Part shown: positions 6,029 to 11,901 of the stretch, piece after piece
Layout of the letters: each line of letters starts with the position of its first letter
Numbering within the stretch: position 1 is the stretch's first letter
Assembly: GCA_900554455.1 (NCBI GenBank)
Contig: USHT01000015.1
Location: forward strand, 1-11,901
Origin: an uncultured Collinsella sp.
GTDB lineage: Bacteria; Actinomycetota; Coriobacteriia; Coriobacteriales; Coriobacteriaceae
DNA: 11,901 nucleotides
Reading direction: 5' to 3'
The notes under the pieces: model-generated
The model's database searches: none
The model's input: only the letters and a program-made list of their open reading frames with translations
Told to the model about the DNA's origin: nothing
Translations under genes and position numbers: made by a program

Positions 6029-7816
6029 ATGAGCCAGACCCGTCCCATCGACGAGCATTCCATGCACACCCGTACCTGCGGCGAGCTTCGCTTCGAGAAC
6101 GTGGGCGAAGAGGTCACCCTCACCGGTTGGGTGAGCCGTCGCCGCGACCACGGCGGCCTTATCTTCTGCGACCTTCGCGACCGCGAGGGCATCACGCAGC
6201 TCACCTTCGACCCCGAGCACTCTGACGGCGACGCCTTTAAGATCGCCGAGACCATGCGTCCCGAGTGGCCTATCAAGATCCACGGCGTCGTGCGCGCCCG
6301 TGGCGAGGAGACCACCAACACCAAGCTCGCGACCGGCGAGATCGAGGTCCTGACCGACCACGCCGAGGTCCTCAACACGTCCGTCACCCCGCCGTTCCAG
6401 ATCGAGGACGGCATCGAGACGAGCGAGGACACCCGCCTGCGCTATCGCTATCTGGACCTCCGTCGTCCCGAGATGATGGCCAACCTCAAGCTGCGCTCCG
6501 ACTTCACCTTTGCCATTCGCGAGGCGCTGCACAACCGTGAGTTCATGGAGGTCGAGACGCCCTCCCTGTTCAAGTCCACGCCCGAGGGCGCTCGCGACTT
6601 CATCGTTCCCAGCCGTATTCAGCCGGGTAACTTCTACGCCCTGCCGCAGTCCCCGCAGCTCCTGAAGCAGCTGCTCATGGTCGGTGGCGTCGAGCGCTAC
6701 TACCAGGTTGCCAAGTGCTTCCGCGACGAGGACCTGCGTGCCGACCGTCAGCCCGAGTTCACCCAGGTCGATATCGAGATGTCCTTCGTGGACCAGAACG
6801 ATGTCATGAGCGCGCTCGAAGAAGTTCTGTCCGATGCCTTCGGCCGCATGGGTGTCGAGATGCCCACGCCGCTGCGTCGCATGAACTACTGGGAGGCCAT
6901 GGACACCTATGGCTCCGACAAGCCCGATACCCGCTATGGCATGCACCTGGTCGACCTGACCGACATCTTTGCCAACTCCAAGTTCAAGGTCTTTGCGACT
7001 GCCGCAAACGAGGAGGGCTCTGTCGTCAAGGCCATCAACGCCAAGGGCGCTGGTGCCTGGGCACGTGCCAAGATCGATAAGCTTGCCGGCGTGGCCTCCA
7101 CGTTTGGCGCCAAGGGCCTGGCTTGGATCGCCTTCCGTGAGGACGGCTCCATCAACAGCCCCATCGTCAAGTTCTTCTCGGACGAGGAGATGGCCGCTCT
7201 GCGCGAGCGCATGGACGTCGAGCCCGGCGACCTTGTGATGTTCGCCGCCGGCCCGCGCCTGCTCTCCGACGAGATCCTGGGCGGCATGCGTTCCCACATG
7301 GCCAATGCGCTCGAGATCAAGCGCGAGGGTCACGACTTCCTGTGGGTCGTCAATTTCCCGCTGTTCCATTGGGACGAGGATCGCAAGGCCTATGCTGCCG
7401 AGCACCAGCCCTTTACCCTGCCGACCGAGACCGACATCGCCAAGATCGAGGCCGATCCGCTGGCAGCCGGTTCGTGCACCTACGACTTTGTCATGGACGG
7501 CTTTGAGGCCGGCGGCGGCGGTATGCGTATCCACAACGCCGAGATGCAGATGTCCATGCTCAAGCTCCTGGGCTTTACCGAGGAGCGCGCCGAGTCTCAG
7601 TTCGGCTTCCTCATGGAGGCTCTCAAGTTTGGTGCGCCCCCGATGGGCGGTTTCGCTCTGGGTCTGGACCGCGTGTGCATGCTGCTCACCGGTTCCGACT
7701 CCATCCGCGACGTCATGGCGTTCCCCAAGACGGCTAGCGGCTCCGACCTTATGTCGGGCGCCCCGAGTGCCGTTAGTGGTGCCCAGCTCAAGGACGTCAG
7801 CCTGCGCCTGATGTAG
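6029..7816 (+). CDS. aspS: Aspartyl-tRNA synthetase (AspRS)
   Basis: AspRS charges tRNA-Asp with aspartate. The 595-aa length is typical of the bacterial type. Order: N-terminal OB-fold anticodon domain (residues ~14-115, with TGWVSRRRDHGGLIF), class II motif 1 (~172-180, FMEVETPSL), motif 2 (229-250, KCFRDEDLRADRQPEFTQVD), the GAD insertion domain, and motif 3 (541-548, GFALGLDR). H41 in RRRDHGG is the residue reported in some non-discriminating bacterial AspRS enzymes, which also charge tRNA-Asn; E. coli has Leu there. In GAPPMGG, Met replaces the common His. A strong AAGGAGG site (6013-6019) sets the start at 6029; Met12 is a less supported alternative. Monocistronic, with its own terminator. 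Confidence 0.97.
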   Translation: MSQTRPIDEHSMHTRTCGELRFENVGEEVTLTGWVSRRRDHGGLIFCDLRDREGITQLTFDPEHSDGDAFKIAETMRPEWPIKIHGVVRARGEETTNTKLATGEIEVLTDHAEVLNTSVTPPFQIEDGIETSEDTRLRYRYLDLRRPEMMANLKLRSDFTFAIREALHNREFMEVETPSLFKSTPEGARDFIVPSRIQPGNFYALPQSPQLLKQLLMVGGVERYYQVAKCFRDEDLRADRQPEFTQVDIEMSFVDQNDVMSALEEVLSDAFGRMGVEMPTPLRRMNYWEAMDTYGSDKPDTRYGMHLVDLTDIFANSKFKVFATAANEEGSVVKAINAKGAGAWARAKIDKLAGVASTFGAKGLAWIAFREDGSINSPIVKFFSDEEMAALRERMDVEPGDLVMFAAGPRLLSDEILGGMRSHMANALEIKREGHDFLWVVNFPLFHWDEDRKAYAAEHQPFTLPTETDIAKIEADPLAAGSCTYDFVMDGFEAGGGGMRIHNAEMQMSMLKLLGFTEERAESQFGFLMEALKFGAPPMGGFALGLDRVCMLLTGSDSIRDVMAFPKTASGSDLMSGAPSAVSGAQLKDVSLRLM

Positions 7817-7841
7817 GCAAGCGGCTACATATTGCCCGTTG

Positions 7842-7874
7842 CGAGGGAAGGACGCGTGCCTTCCCTCGTTTTTT
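7842..7874 (+). terminator. Intrinsic terminator of aspS
   Basis: cgagggaagg (7842-7851) pairs perfectly with ccttccctcg (7859-7868) around a 7-nt loop and is followed directly by T6. It lies 25 nt after the aspS stop. Confidence 0.95.
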
Positions 7875-7915
7875 ATACGCCGATATTGTGAGGGCATGGG
7901 GTGACCGGGCGTCGC

Positions 7916-8085
7916 GGAAAGTGCGTCCCAGAATTTGCGTCCAAAACGGGTCGCAGTTTCCCAAACAGGCCCCTTTGGGAAATTGCGTCCCAGAATCCAG
8001 CCAAATAACGGGTCGCACTTTCCGGTTGAGCCTTCTGGCGGAAACTGTGTCCCATCATTGACGCTCGAAATGGGATGCGATTTCC
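7916..8085. repeat. Array of three tandem ~46-nt hairpin units
   Basis: Units at 7916-7961, 7977-8023 and 8040-8085 share one design: a left arm of the form ggaaa-n-tgcgtccc, a 17-20-nt AT-richer centre, and a right arm gggtcgcantttcc, so each unit folds on itself. Arms vary slightly between units (the third has tgtgtccca and tgggatgcg). Linkers of about 15 nt separate them, the first with its own small ccc...ggg hairpin. They occupy most of the gap between the aspS terminator and the HPr gene. This resembles a REP/BIME-type intergenic array; a CRISPR is excluded because the repeats are palindromic, degenerate and separated by very short linkers. Confidence 0.75.
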
Positions 8086-8112
8086 GTCCCGCCCTCAACA
8101 AGCATCTAACGC

Positions 8113-8118
8113 TACAAT
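8113..8118 (+). promoter_or_regulatory. Possible -10 element for the HPr gene
   Basis: TACAAT, 5 of 6 matches to the -10 consensus, lies after the hairpin array and 55 nt upstream of the chosen HPr start. No convincing -35 is seen at the expected spacing, so this is a weak call. Confidence 0.3.
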
Positions 8119-8172
8119 AACTACCACATGGCTGGGTTTGCCGGCCGAATGTGCGATGTCGTGGGAGGGGAC

Positions 8173-8421
8173 ATGGTCGAGTTTACAAAGACGATTAAAG
8201 ATCCGTTGGGATTACATGCCCGCCCGGTTGCGCTGCTCTATGACATCATTGCCAAGCATCGTAGCGACGTGTCAGTCAGCATCGGCGATCGCCACACGGA
8301 TGGCCGCGATGTTATGGGACTCATGGCTCTCTACGGCGAGTGCGGCGAGGACATCATCTTCCGCGTTTCGGGCGTAGATGAGGCCTCCTGTGTCACATCG
8401 ATCAGAAATCTCTCGCTTTAA
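8173..8421 (+). CDS. ptsH: HPr-like phosphocarrier protein with Asp46
   Basis: HPr relays phosphate from Enzyme I to sugar-specific Enzyme II of the phosphotransferase system through His15. From the ATG at 8173 the protein is 82 aa and the GLHARPV motif places the histidine exactly at 15, which supports this start together with GGGAGGGG a few bases upstream; the frame is open 15 codons further. The second conserved site, normally KSIMG with Ser46, reads RDVMG here, so residue 46 is Asp. Ser46 is the HPr kinase target in Firmicutes and Asp mimics its phosphorylated state. The gene stands alone, without ptsI or an EII gene nearby, and has its own terminator. It could be the main HPr or a specialised paralogue. 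Confidence 0.88.
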   Translation: MVEFTKTIKDPLGLHARPVALLYDIIAKHRSDVSVSIGDRHTDGRDVMGLMALYGECGEDIIFRVSGVDEASCVTSIRNLSL

Positions 8422-8430
8422 GCATGACAG

Positions 8431-8466
8431 GGCGTGGTAAAGGATGGTCCTTTGCCGCGCCTTTTT
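8431..8466 (+). terminator. Intrinsic terminator of the HPr gene
   Basis: ggcgtggtaaagga (8431-8444) pairs with tcctttgccgcgcc (8448-8461), with two G-U pairs and a 3-nt loop, followed by T5 (8462-8466). It begins 9 nt after the HPr stop. Confidence 0.93.
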
Positions 8467-8512
8467 GTTTCGTATAGGAAACTTTTTCGAAATCTGAATG
8501 CGGACCCTTTCC

Positions 8513-8568
8513 AAAAAGTTAACCACGTGCTAGTTTACTATAGCGAACATAGACGTGGTTAACTTTTT
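8513..8568. promoter_or_regulatory. Perfect 16-bp inverted repeat upstream of feoA
   Basis: aaaaagttaaccacgt (8513-8528) and acgtggttaacttttt (8553-8568) are exact reverse complements around a 24-nt AT-rich centre. The centre holds TACTAT (8536-8541), a plausible -10. The pair lies 41 nt upstream of the first feoA. Long symmetric arms flanking a -10 suggest an operator; an AT-rich terminator is the alternative, but the HPr gene already has a better one. The half-site aagtta also recurs in the iron box at 9145-9163. Confidence 0.6.
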
Positions 8569-8609
8569 ACGCGTCGATGTTGAGGACGAACTGACGTTAG
8601 GAGCAACTC

Positions 8610-8852
8610 ATGTCTTGCGGACCGCAGATGCCGGCCATGCCGCTTTCGATGGTAAAAGCGGGCGAAACCGTGCGCGTGTCCCGTGTAAAGGGCAATGAGG
8701 ACATGAAACACCACCTCAAGGACCTCGGCTTTGTCGAGGGCAACGAAATCCACGTGGTGAGCTCGAGTGGCGCCAATATTATCGTCACCGTGCTGGGCGC
8801 ACGCTTTGGTATCGATTCCAAGGTTGCCATGCACATCATGACCGTCGGTTAG
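8610..8852 (+). CDS. feoA: FeoA-family ferrous iron transport protein (first copy)
   Basis: FeoA is a small cytoplasmic SH3-like protein that supports FeoB in Fe(II) uptake, probably by contacting its cytoplasmic part. This 80-aa copy starts with a short Cys/Met/Pro-containing leader (MSCGPQMPAMPLS) before the SH3-like core: a beta-strand with VKAGETVRVSRV, the family motif MKHHLKDLGFVEGNEIHVV, and the closing GARFGIDSKVAMHIMTV. AGGAG lies 7 nt before the ATG. A second feoA follows 39 nt later and feoB lies downstream. The leader cysteine is unusual for a minimal FeoA and might bind metal, which is a guess. Confidence 0.92.
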   Translation: MSCGPQMPAMPLSMVKAGETVRVSRVKGNEDMKHHLKDLGFVEGNEIHVVSSSGANIIVTVLGARFGIDSKVAMHIMTVG

Positions 8853-8891
8853 TCTGCAGCATTTCATAAAAACCGAAAGGGGGACAAGAGG

Positions 8892-9113
8892 ATGAAGACG
8901 TTGGGTGACGTTAAGGTGGGCGAGAGCTCCACCATCGTCAAGCTTCACGGTGAGGGTGCGCTTCGCCGCCACCTTATGGACCTGGGGCTCATCAAGGGCA
9001 CTTCGTTCAAGGTCGTGAAGGTTGCACCGCTCGGTGATCCGGTCGAGATCAACGTGCGCGGCTACGAGCTTTCCATCCGCAAGGAGGAGGCCGCCGTCGT
9101 CGAGGTTCAGTAA
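8892..9113 (+). CDS. feoA: FeoA-family ferrous iron transport protein (second copy)
   Basis: This 73-aa FeoA copy has the same SH3-like plan: KTLGDVKVGESSTIVKL, LRRHLMDLGLIKGTSFKVVKVAPLG (the conserved hydrophobic-DLGL-G turn) and VRGYELSIRKEEAAVVEV. It lacks the N-terminal leader of its neighbour and differs clearly in sequence, so the pair is an old duplication. AAGGGGG lies about 10 nt before the ATG at 8892. Tandem feoA-feoA-feoB is a recognised arrangement in several gut anaerobes. A 123-nt gap with an iron box separates it from feoB, so feoB may have an additional promoter. Confidence 0.92.
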   Translation: MKTLGDVKVGESSTIVKLHGEGALRRHLMDLGLIKGTSFKVVKVAPLGDPVEINVRGYELSIRKEEAAVVEVQ

Positions 9114-9144
9114 GGACTCGCGGCGCATATTTCTGCAGATAAAG

Positions 9145-9163
9145 TTAGGTTTTTCTAACTTAA
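9145..9163 (+). promoter_or_regulatory. DtxR/IdeR-type iron box upstream of feoB
   Basis: TTAGGTTTTTCTAACTTAA matches the classical actinobacterial consensus TTAGGTTAGSCTAACCTAA at 15 of 19 positions. It is the core of a wider imperfect inverted repeat, with ctgca/tgcag ends, spanning 9133-9168. Its place between feoA and feoB fits iron repression of feoB. The consensus is established knowledge; binding here is inferred. Confidence 0.6.
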
Positions 9164-9236
9164 TGCAGCATCTTTGAAGCACATTATCCAGCCTGCGCGG
9201 AGAAAGCAGCGCAGACATACAAGGAAGAAGGATTGA

Positions 9237-10613
9237 ATGGCGGATTCTCAGATCCATGTCGCGCTGGCGGGTAACCCCAACTGCGGCAAGACCACGCTTT
9301 TCAACCTGATTACCGGCGCCAACGGCTACGTTGGCAACTGGCCCGGCGTCACGGTTGAGAAAAAGGAAGCCAAGCTCCTAAGCGACAAGAACGTTACCAT
9401 CACGGACCTCCCTGGCATCTACTCGCTTTCCCCCTACAGCCCCGAGGAGCAATGCTCGCGCGATTACCTCATGAGCGGCGAGCCCGATGTTGTCGTCCAG
9501 GTGGTCGACGCCACCAACCTCGAGCGTAACCTGTACCTGGCGCTTCAGGTTATCGAGACCGGCCTGCCCGTGGTCGTTGCCCTCAACATGGCCGACCTGG
9601 TCGAGAAGAACGGCGACAAGATCGACACGGACAAGCTCTCCAAGAAGCTCGGCTGCCCGGTCATGATGATCTCGGCCCTTAAGAACAAGGGTATTAAGGA
9701 GCTGTTCGAGCAGGTCAAGAAGTCCGCTGCTTCCAAGGGCCAGGTGCCGGAGCACAAGTTCGACTCCTCCATCGAGGACGTTCTAGATCACATCGAGAAC
9801 AACCTTCCGGCGAGCGTTCTCGCCAACAAGCGCCGCTATTACGCCGTCAAGCTGTTCGAGCGTGACGCAGACGCCTGCAAGCTCATCAACCTCACCAAGG
9901 AGAAGGCCGCTCGCGTGGAGCAGCTGGTCGCCCAGTGCGAGCAGGACTGCGACGACGACGCCGAGTCCATCATCACCGGCGAGCGTTACGGCGTGATTGC
10001 CCACATCATTGACGAGTGCCTCACCAAGGCTCCGGCAAAGATGAGCACCTCCGAGAAGATCGACCGCGTGGTTACCAACCGTATCCTGGGCCTGCCGATC
10101 TTTGTGGTCATCATGTTCTGCGTGTACTACATCGCCGTTTCTACCCTGGGCGGCACGGTGACCGACTTCACCAACGACCAGCTCTTCGGTACCGACGGTT
10201 GGTATGTGCTCGGCCAGGGTCGCGACGCCTACGACGCGGCCGTCGAGGCTGCGGGTGACAATGCCGACTCGGTCGACCCGGCACAGTACGGCCCCTATGT
10301 CCCGGGTATCACCACCGTGGTGCACGACGCCCTTGTGGCGGGCGGCACCGAGGACGGTGGCCTGGTCGATTCGCTGGTCTGCGACGGCATCGTCGGCGGC
10401 CTGGGCGCCATCTTCGGCTTCGTCCCGCAGATGTTCCTGCTGTTCGTGATGCTGTCCTTCCTGGAGGACTGCGGCTACATGGCCCGCGTCGCCTTTATCA
10501 TGGACCGCGTGTTCCGCCGCTTTGGCCTGTCCGGTAAGTCCTTCATCCCCATGCTCGTGTCCTCGGGCTGCGGCGTCCCCGGCGTCATGGCTACCAAGAC
10601 CATCGAGAACGAG
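9237..10613 (+). CDS. feoB: FeoB ferrous iron transporter, N-terminal ~460 residues, 3' end lost at a junction
   Basis: FeoB is a GTP-dependent inner-membrane Fe(II) transporter. The start at 9237 is preceded by AAGGAAGAAGG. The N-terminal G domain is complete: G1 GNPNCGKT (12-19), G2 region NWPGVTVEKKE (34-44), G3 DLPGIYSL (57-64), G4 NMAD (117-120). A guanine-dissociation-type helical region follows, then membrane helices of the first Gate domain (FVVIMFCVYYIAVSTLGG, a long polar loop, then MFLLFVMLSFLEDCGYMARV) and the core motif CGVPGVMATKTIEN. After that the FeoB sequence stops: the second Gate domain and C-terminal helices are absent and the frame continues into CstA sequence. The real gene should run to roughly 650-750 codons. 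The coordinate end is approximate (10,605-10,625). Confidence 0.9.
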
Positions 10614-11330
10614 AAAGATATGTTAAAAGTCGGTTACGGCGCTATGGTTCTTGAGAGCCTCTTAGCTGTACTTGCACTCTGCGTAGCAGGTGCCGCTGCA
10701 GCCGCTGACGGCACTGCGGCCGTAGGAACTCCGTTCCAGATCTTCTCCTCCGGCGTTGCTGGACTTCTTGAGATGTTCGGTCTTCCGATCTATGTTGCAC
10801 AGTGCTTCATGACCATGTGTGTATCCGCTCTTGCTCTTACAAGCCTTGATGCGGTAGCACGTATCGGACGTATGTCCTTCCAGGAGCTTTTCTCCGTAGA
10901 CGATATGGAGAATGCGGAGGGTTGGAGAAAATTCCTCTGCAACAAATATGTATCCACGATCATTACACTTGCATTCGGCTATATCCTTACAAGAGTCGGT
11001 TACTCCAACATCTGGCCGTTATTCGGAAGCGCAAACCAGCTGTTAAGTGCACTTGTTCTGATCACACTCTGCGTATTCTTAAAGGTAACAGGCAGACAGA
11101 ACAAGACCCTGATCGTACCGTGCGTGATCATGCTCTGCGTAACCTTCACAGCACTGGTTCAGAGAACGCTTGCTCTTGTAAACGCATTCAGCGCAGGTAC
11201 CGCAGTATTTATGGTTGAAGGACTTCAGCTGATCGTTGCGATTCTTCTTATGGTTCTCGGTGTGATCATCGTTGTCACATCCGGTAAGGAGCTGTTAAGC
11301 AAGAAGGCAGGTTCTGAGGCAAGAGCATAA
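10614..11330 (+). CDS. cstA: CstA carbon-starvation/peptide transporter, C-terminal part, 5' end missing
   Basis: CstA proteins are multi-spanning membrane carriers of peptides or pyruvate. About 237 residues of the C-terminal part are present: KDMLKVGYGAMVLESLLAVL, GTPFQIFSSGVAGLLEMFG, QCFMTMCVSALALTSLDAVA, RIGRMSFQELF, NKYVSTIITLAFG and NIWPLFGSANQLLSALVLI, all recognisable CstA segments, then two further helices and a Lys-rich end. The first half of CstA is missing. It is in frame with the FeoB fragment, giving a 697-codon open frame. Codon use is unlike the rest of the window: TTA Leu, AAA Lys, AGA Arg and GTA Val are frequent from the first codons. A Lachnospiraceae origin is likely. A joined assembly is the best explanation. 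Confidence 0.85.
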   Translation, partial: KDMLKVGYGAMVLESLLAVLALCVAGAAAAADGTAAVGTPFQIFSSGVAGLLEMFGLPIYVAQCFMTMCVSALALTSLDAVARIGRMSFQELFSVDDMENAEGWRKFLCNKYVSTIITLAFGYILTRVGYSNIWPLFGSANQLLSALVLITLCVFLKVTGRQNKTLIVPCVIMLCVTFTALVQRTLALVNAFSAGTAVFMVEGLQLIVAILLMVLGVIIVVTSGKELLSKKAGSEARA

Positions 11331-11358
11331 TCGAATCAGGTAAGCAGCAAAGTGGATT

Positions 11359-11375
11359 GCGAATATTCGCTTTTT
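11359..11375. terminator. Weak hairpin with T-run after cstA
   Basis: gcga-atat-tcgc (11359-11370) is followed by T5. The stem is only 4 bp, but the position 28 nt after the cstA stop and just before the end of a convergent frame fits a terminator. Confidence 0.35.
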
Positions 11376-11380
11376 CTATT

Positions 11381-11467
11381 CTACAGAATTTCCTGTAAAC
11401 GCTTCAGCAGATCGCCCTGCAGATAGTAGGTAGTCTCAAAATTCAGATAACGCATCGTCTGATCATC
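11381..11467 (-). pseudogene. C-terminal fragment of an unrecognised minus-strand protein
   Basis: On the minus strand a frame ends at TAG (11381-11383) with a natural-looking C-terminus, WDDQTMRYLNFETTYYLQGD followed by LLKRLQEIL. I do not recognise the family. The frame stays open to an ATG at 11548 (55 codons), but beyond about 11470 it runs antisense to the DUF1275 gene, so only the last ~28 residues are credible. It converges on cstA. It is most simply the 3' end of a neighbouring gene cut by a second join. Confidence 0.35.
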
Positions 11468-11485
11468 CCACAGGATTTTAATCTG

Positions 11486-11815
11486 GTGGCGAATGCACTC
11501 ACGTCCCTTGCGTGTGGGATTCAGGTGGAAAGCTTCCGCAAAATCCATGGAAACGGAATTGCAACCACCATGTGCATCGGAAACTTACGAAGTGCGACCC
11601 AGCATATGTGCAGTTATGCGAACACGAAAGATAAAGAATATATCAAGAAAGGACTTTTGTACTATGGAATCATCTTCTTCTTTGTGATCGGTGCAATTAT
11701 CGGAAATGCCTGTGTGGAAATGTTTGCTGAAAAGGCACTTCTGATCGCTTCTGCAATTCTGGCAGTTGCTTTTGTGATGATGTTTGTTGATGGAGAAAAA
11801 GAACAATGCAAATAA
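11486..11815 (+). CDS. DUF1275 (YoaK-like) membrane protein, 5'-truncated
   Basis: The frame encodes the C-terminal half of a DUF1275/YoaK-family integral membrane protein: ALTSLACGIQVESFRK, GNGIATTMCIGNLRSATQHM, a polar segment, then two membrane helices (GLLYYGIIFFFVIGAIIG and LLIASAILAVAFVMMFV). Family members are usually about 200-240 aa and function is unknown. GTG at 11486 is the nearest start, but it has no ribosome site and lies inside the conserved domain. The frame stays open back to 11399; similarity may begin near 11468 (PQDFNLVANAL). The N-terminal helices are missing, so this is a broken or mis-joined gene. AT-richer codons match the cstA segment. The trmO start overlaps its last 10 nt. 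Confidence 0.7.
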   Translation: MANALTSLACGIQVESFRKIHGNGIATTMCIGNLRSATQHMCSYANTKDKEYIKKGLLYYGIIFFFVIGAIIGNACVEMFAEKALLIASAILAVAFVMMFVDGEKEQCK

Positions 11816-11901
11816 AGCAGATCGCGTATATAAGATCTGATTTTGTGGAGAAATTCGGGATTCCGCGACAGAGTAATCTTGCGGATACCCGGGCAGAAAT
11901 C
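11806..11901 (+). CDS. trmO: TrmO/TsaA tRNA-A37 methyltransferase, N-terminal fragment
   Basis: Starting at ATG 11806, 32 codons run to the window edge. MQIKQIAYIRSDFVEKFGIP and the following RQSNL match the start of TrmO (TsaA/YaeB), which transfers a methyl group from S-adenosylmethionine to N6-threonylcarbamoyladenosine at position 37 of certain tRNAs. The F-x-x-K-F-G-I-P-R-Q segment is the family's N-terminal hallmark. A GGAGAAAA ribosome site (11792-11799) lies inside the preceding DUF1275 gene, whose stop overlaps this start by 10 nt, so the two are translationally coupled. The catalytic part lies beyond the window. Confidence 0.83.
   Translation, partial: MQIKQIAYIRSDFVEKFGIPRQSNLADTRAEI

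Noticed and set aside
7916-8085. CRISPR array
   Set aside because: Units are self-palindromic and degenerate with ~15-nt linkers; there are no uniform repeats with 30-40-nt spacers and no cas genes.
5885-8101. 738-codon minus-strand open frame opposite aspS
   Set aside because: It is the antisense shadow of a GC-rich, strongly biased aspS; composition is His/Gly/Leu/Asp-rich with no recognisable domain, and it runs through the hairpin array and the aspS terminator.
9237-11330. A new FeoB-CstA fusion transporter
   Set aside because: Both halves lack essential membrane domains and codon usage changes exactly at the joint, pointing to two source genomes rather than one gene.

Overview
The first ~10.6 kb reads as one chromosome: GC-rich, compact and biased to C/G-ending codons, with good Shine-Dalgarno sequences. 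Gene content (lar genes, a duplicated feoA before feoB, a stand-alone HPr, hairpin-rich intergenic repeats) suggests a Coriobacteriia gut actinobacterium, Collinsella-like. That assignment is inference from composition and protein flavour, not a database match. From about 10,610 to the end, codon use switches abruptly to TTA, AAA, GTA and AGA, and the proteins look like Lachnospiraceae (Firmicutes).

Layout. 1-394: hairpin-rich intergenic DNA beginning inside a dispersed repeat. 395-2453 (+): larA (nickel-pincer lactate racemase family) and a MIP-family channel that may carry lactate. 2454-2770: a large nested palindrome with a bidirectional terminator. 5023-2771 (-): larB, a LarC1-only larC and a TetR-family regulator in one tight operon converging on larA. 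5772-5137 (-): serB. 6029-7816 (+): aspS, preceded by a leader hairpin and followed by a strong terminator. 7916-8085: three tandem ~46-nt hairpin units. 8173-8421 (+): HPr-like protein with Asp at position 46. 8513-8568: perfect 16-bp inverted repeat. 8610-9113 (+): two feoA genes. 9145-9163: DtxR/IdeR-type iron box. 9237 onward: feoB.

How the genes work together. LarB and LarC make and metallate the nickel-pincer cofactor used by LarA, and the channel would move its substrate. LarE and the LarC2 domain, both needed in the characterised pathway, are not in this window. FeoA/FeoA/FeoB form a ferrous-iron uptake system under probable iron control.

The most important caution is at about 10,605-10,625. 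A continuous 697-codon frame joins the first ~460 residues of FeoB to the C-terminal ~237 residues of the carbon-starvation transporter CstA. Codon use changes at the same point, so a chimeric contig is much more likely than a new fusion protein. A second probable join lies near 11,440-11,490, where the C-terminal end of a minus-strand gene meets a 5'-truncated DUF1275 gene, followed by the start of trmO. The better biological leads are the LarC1-only larC coupled to a TetR gene, the Asp46 HPr, and the unexplained palindromic elements.
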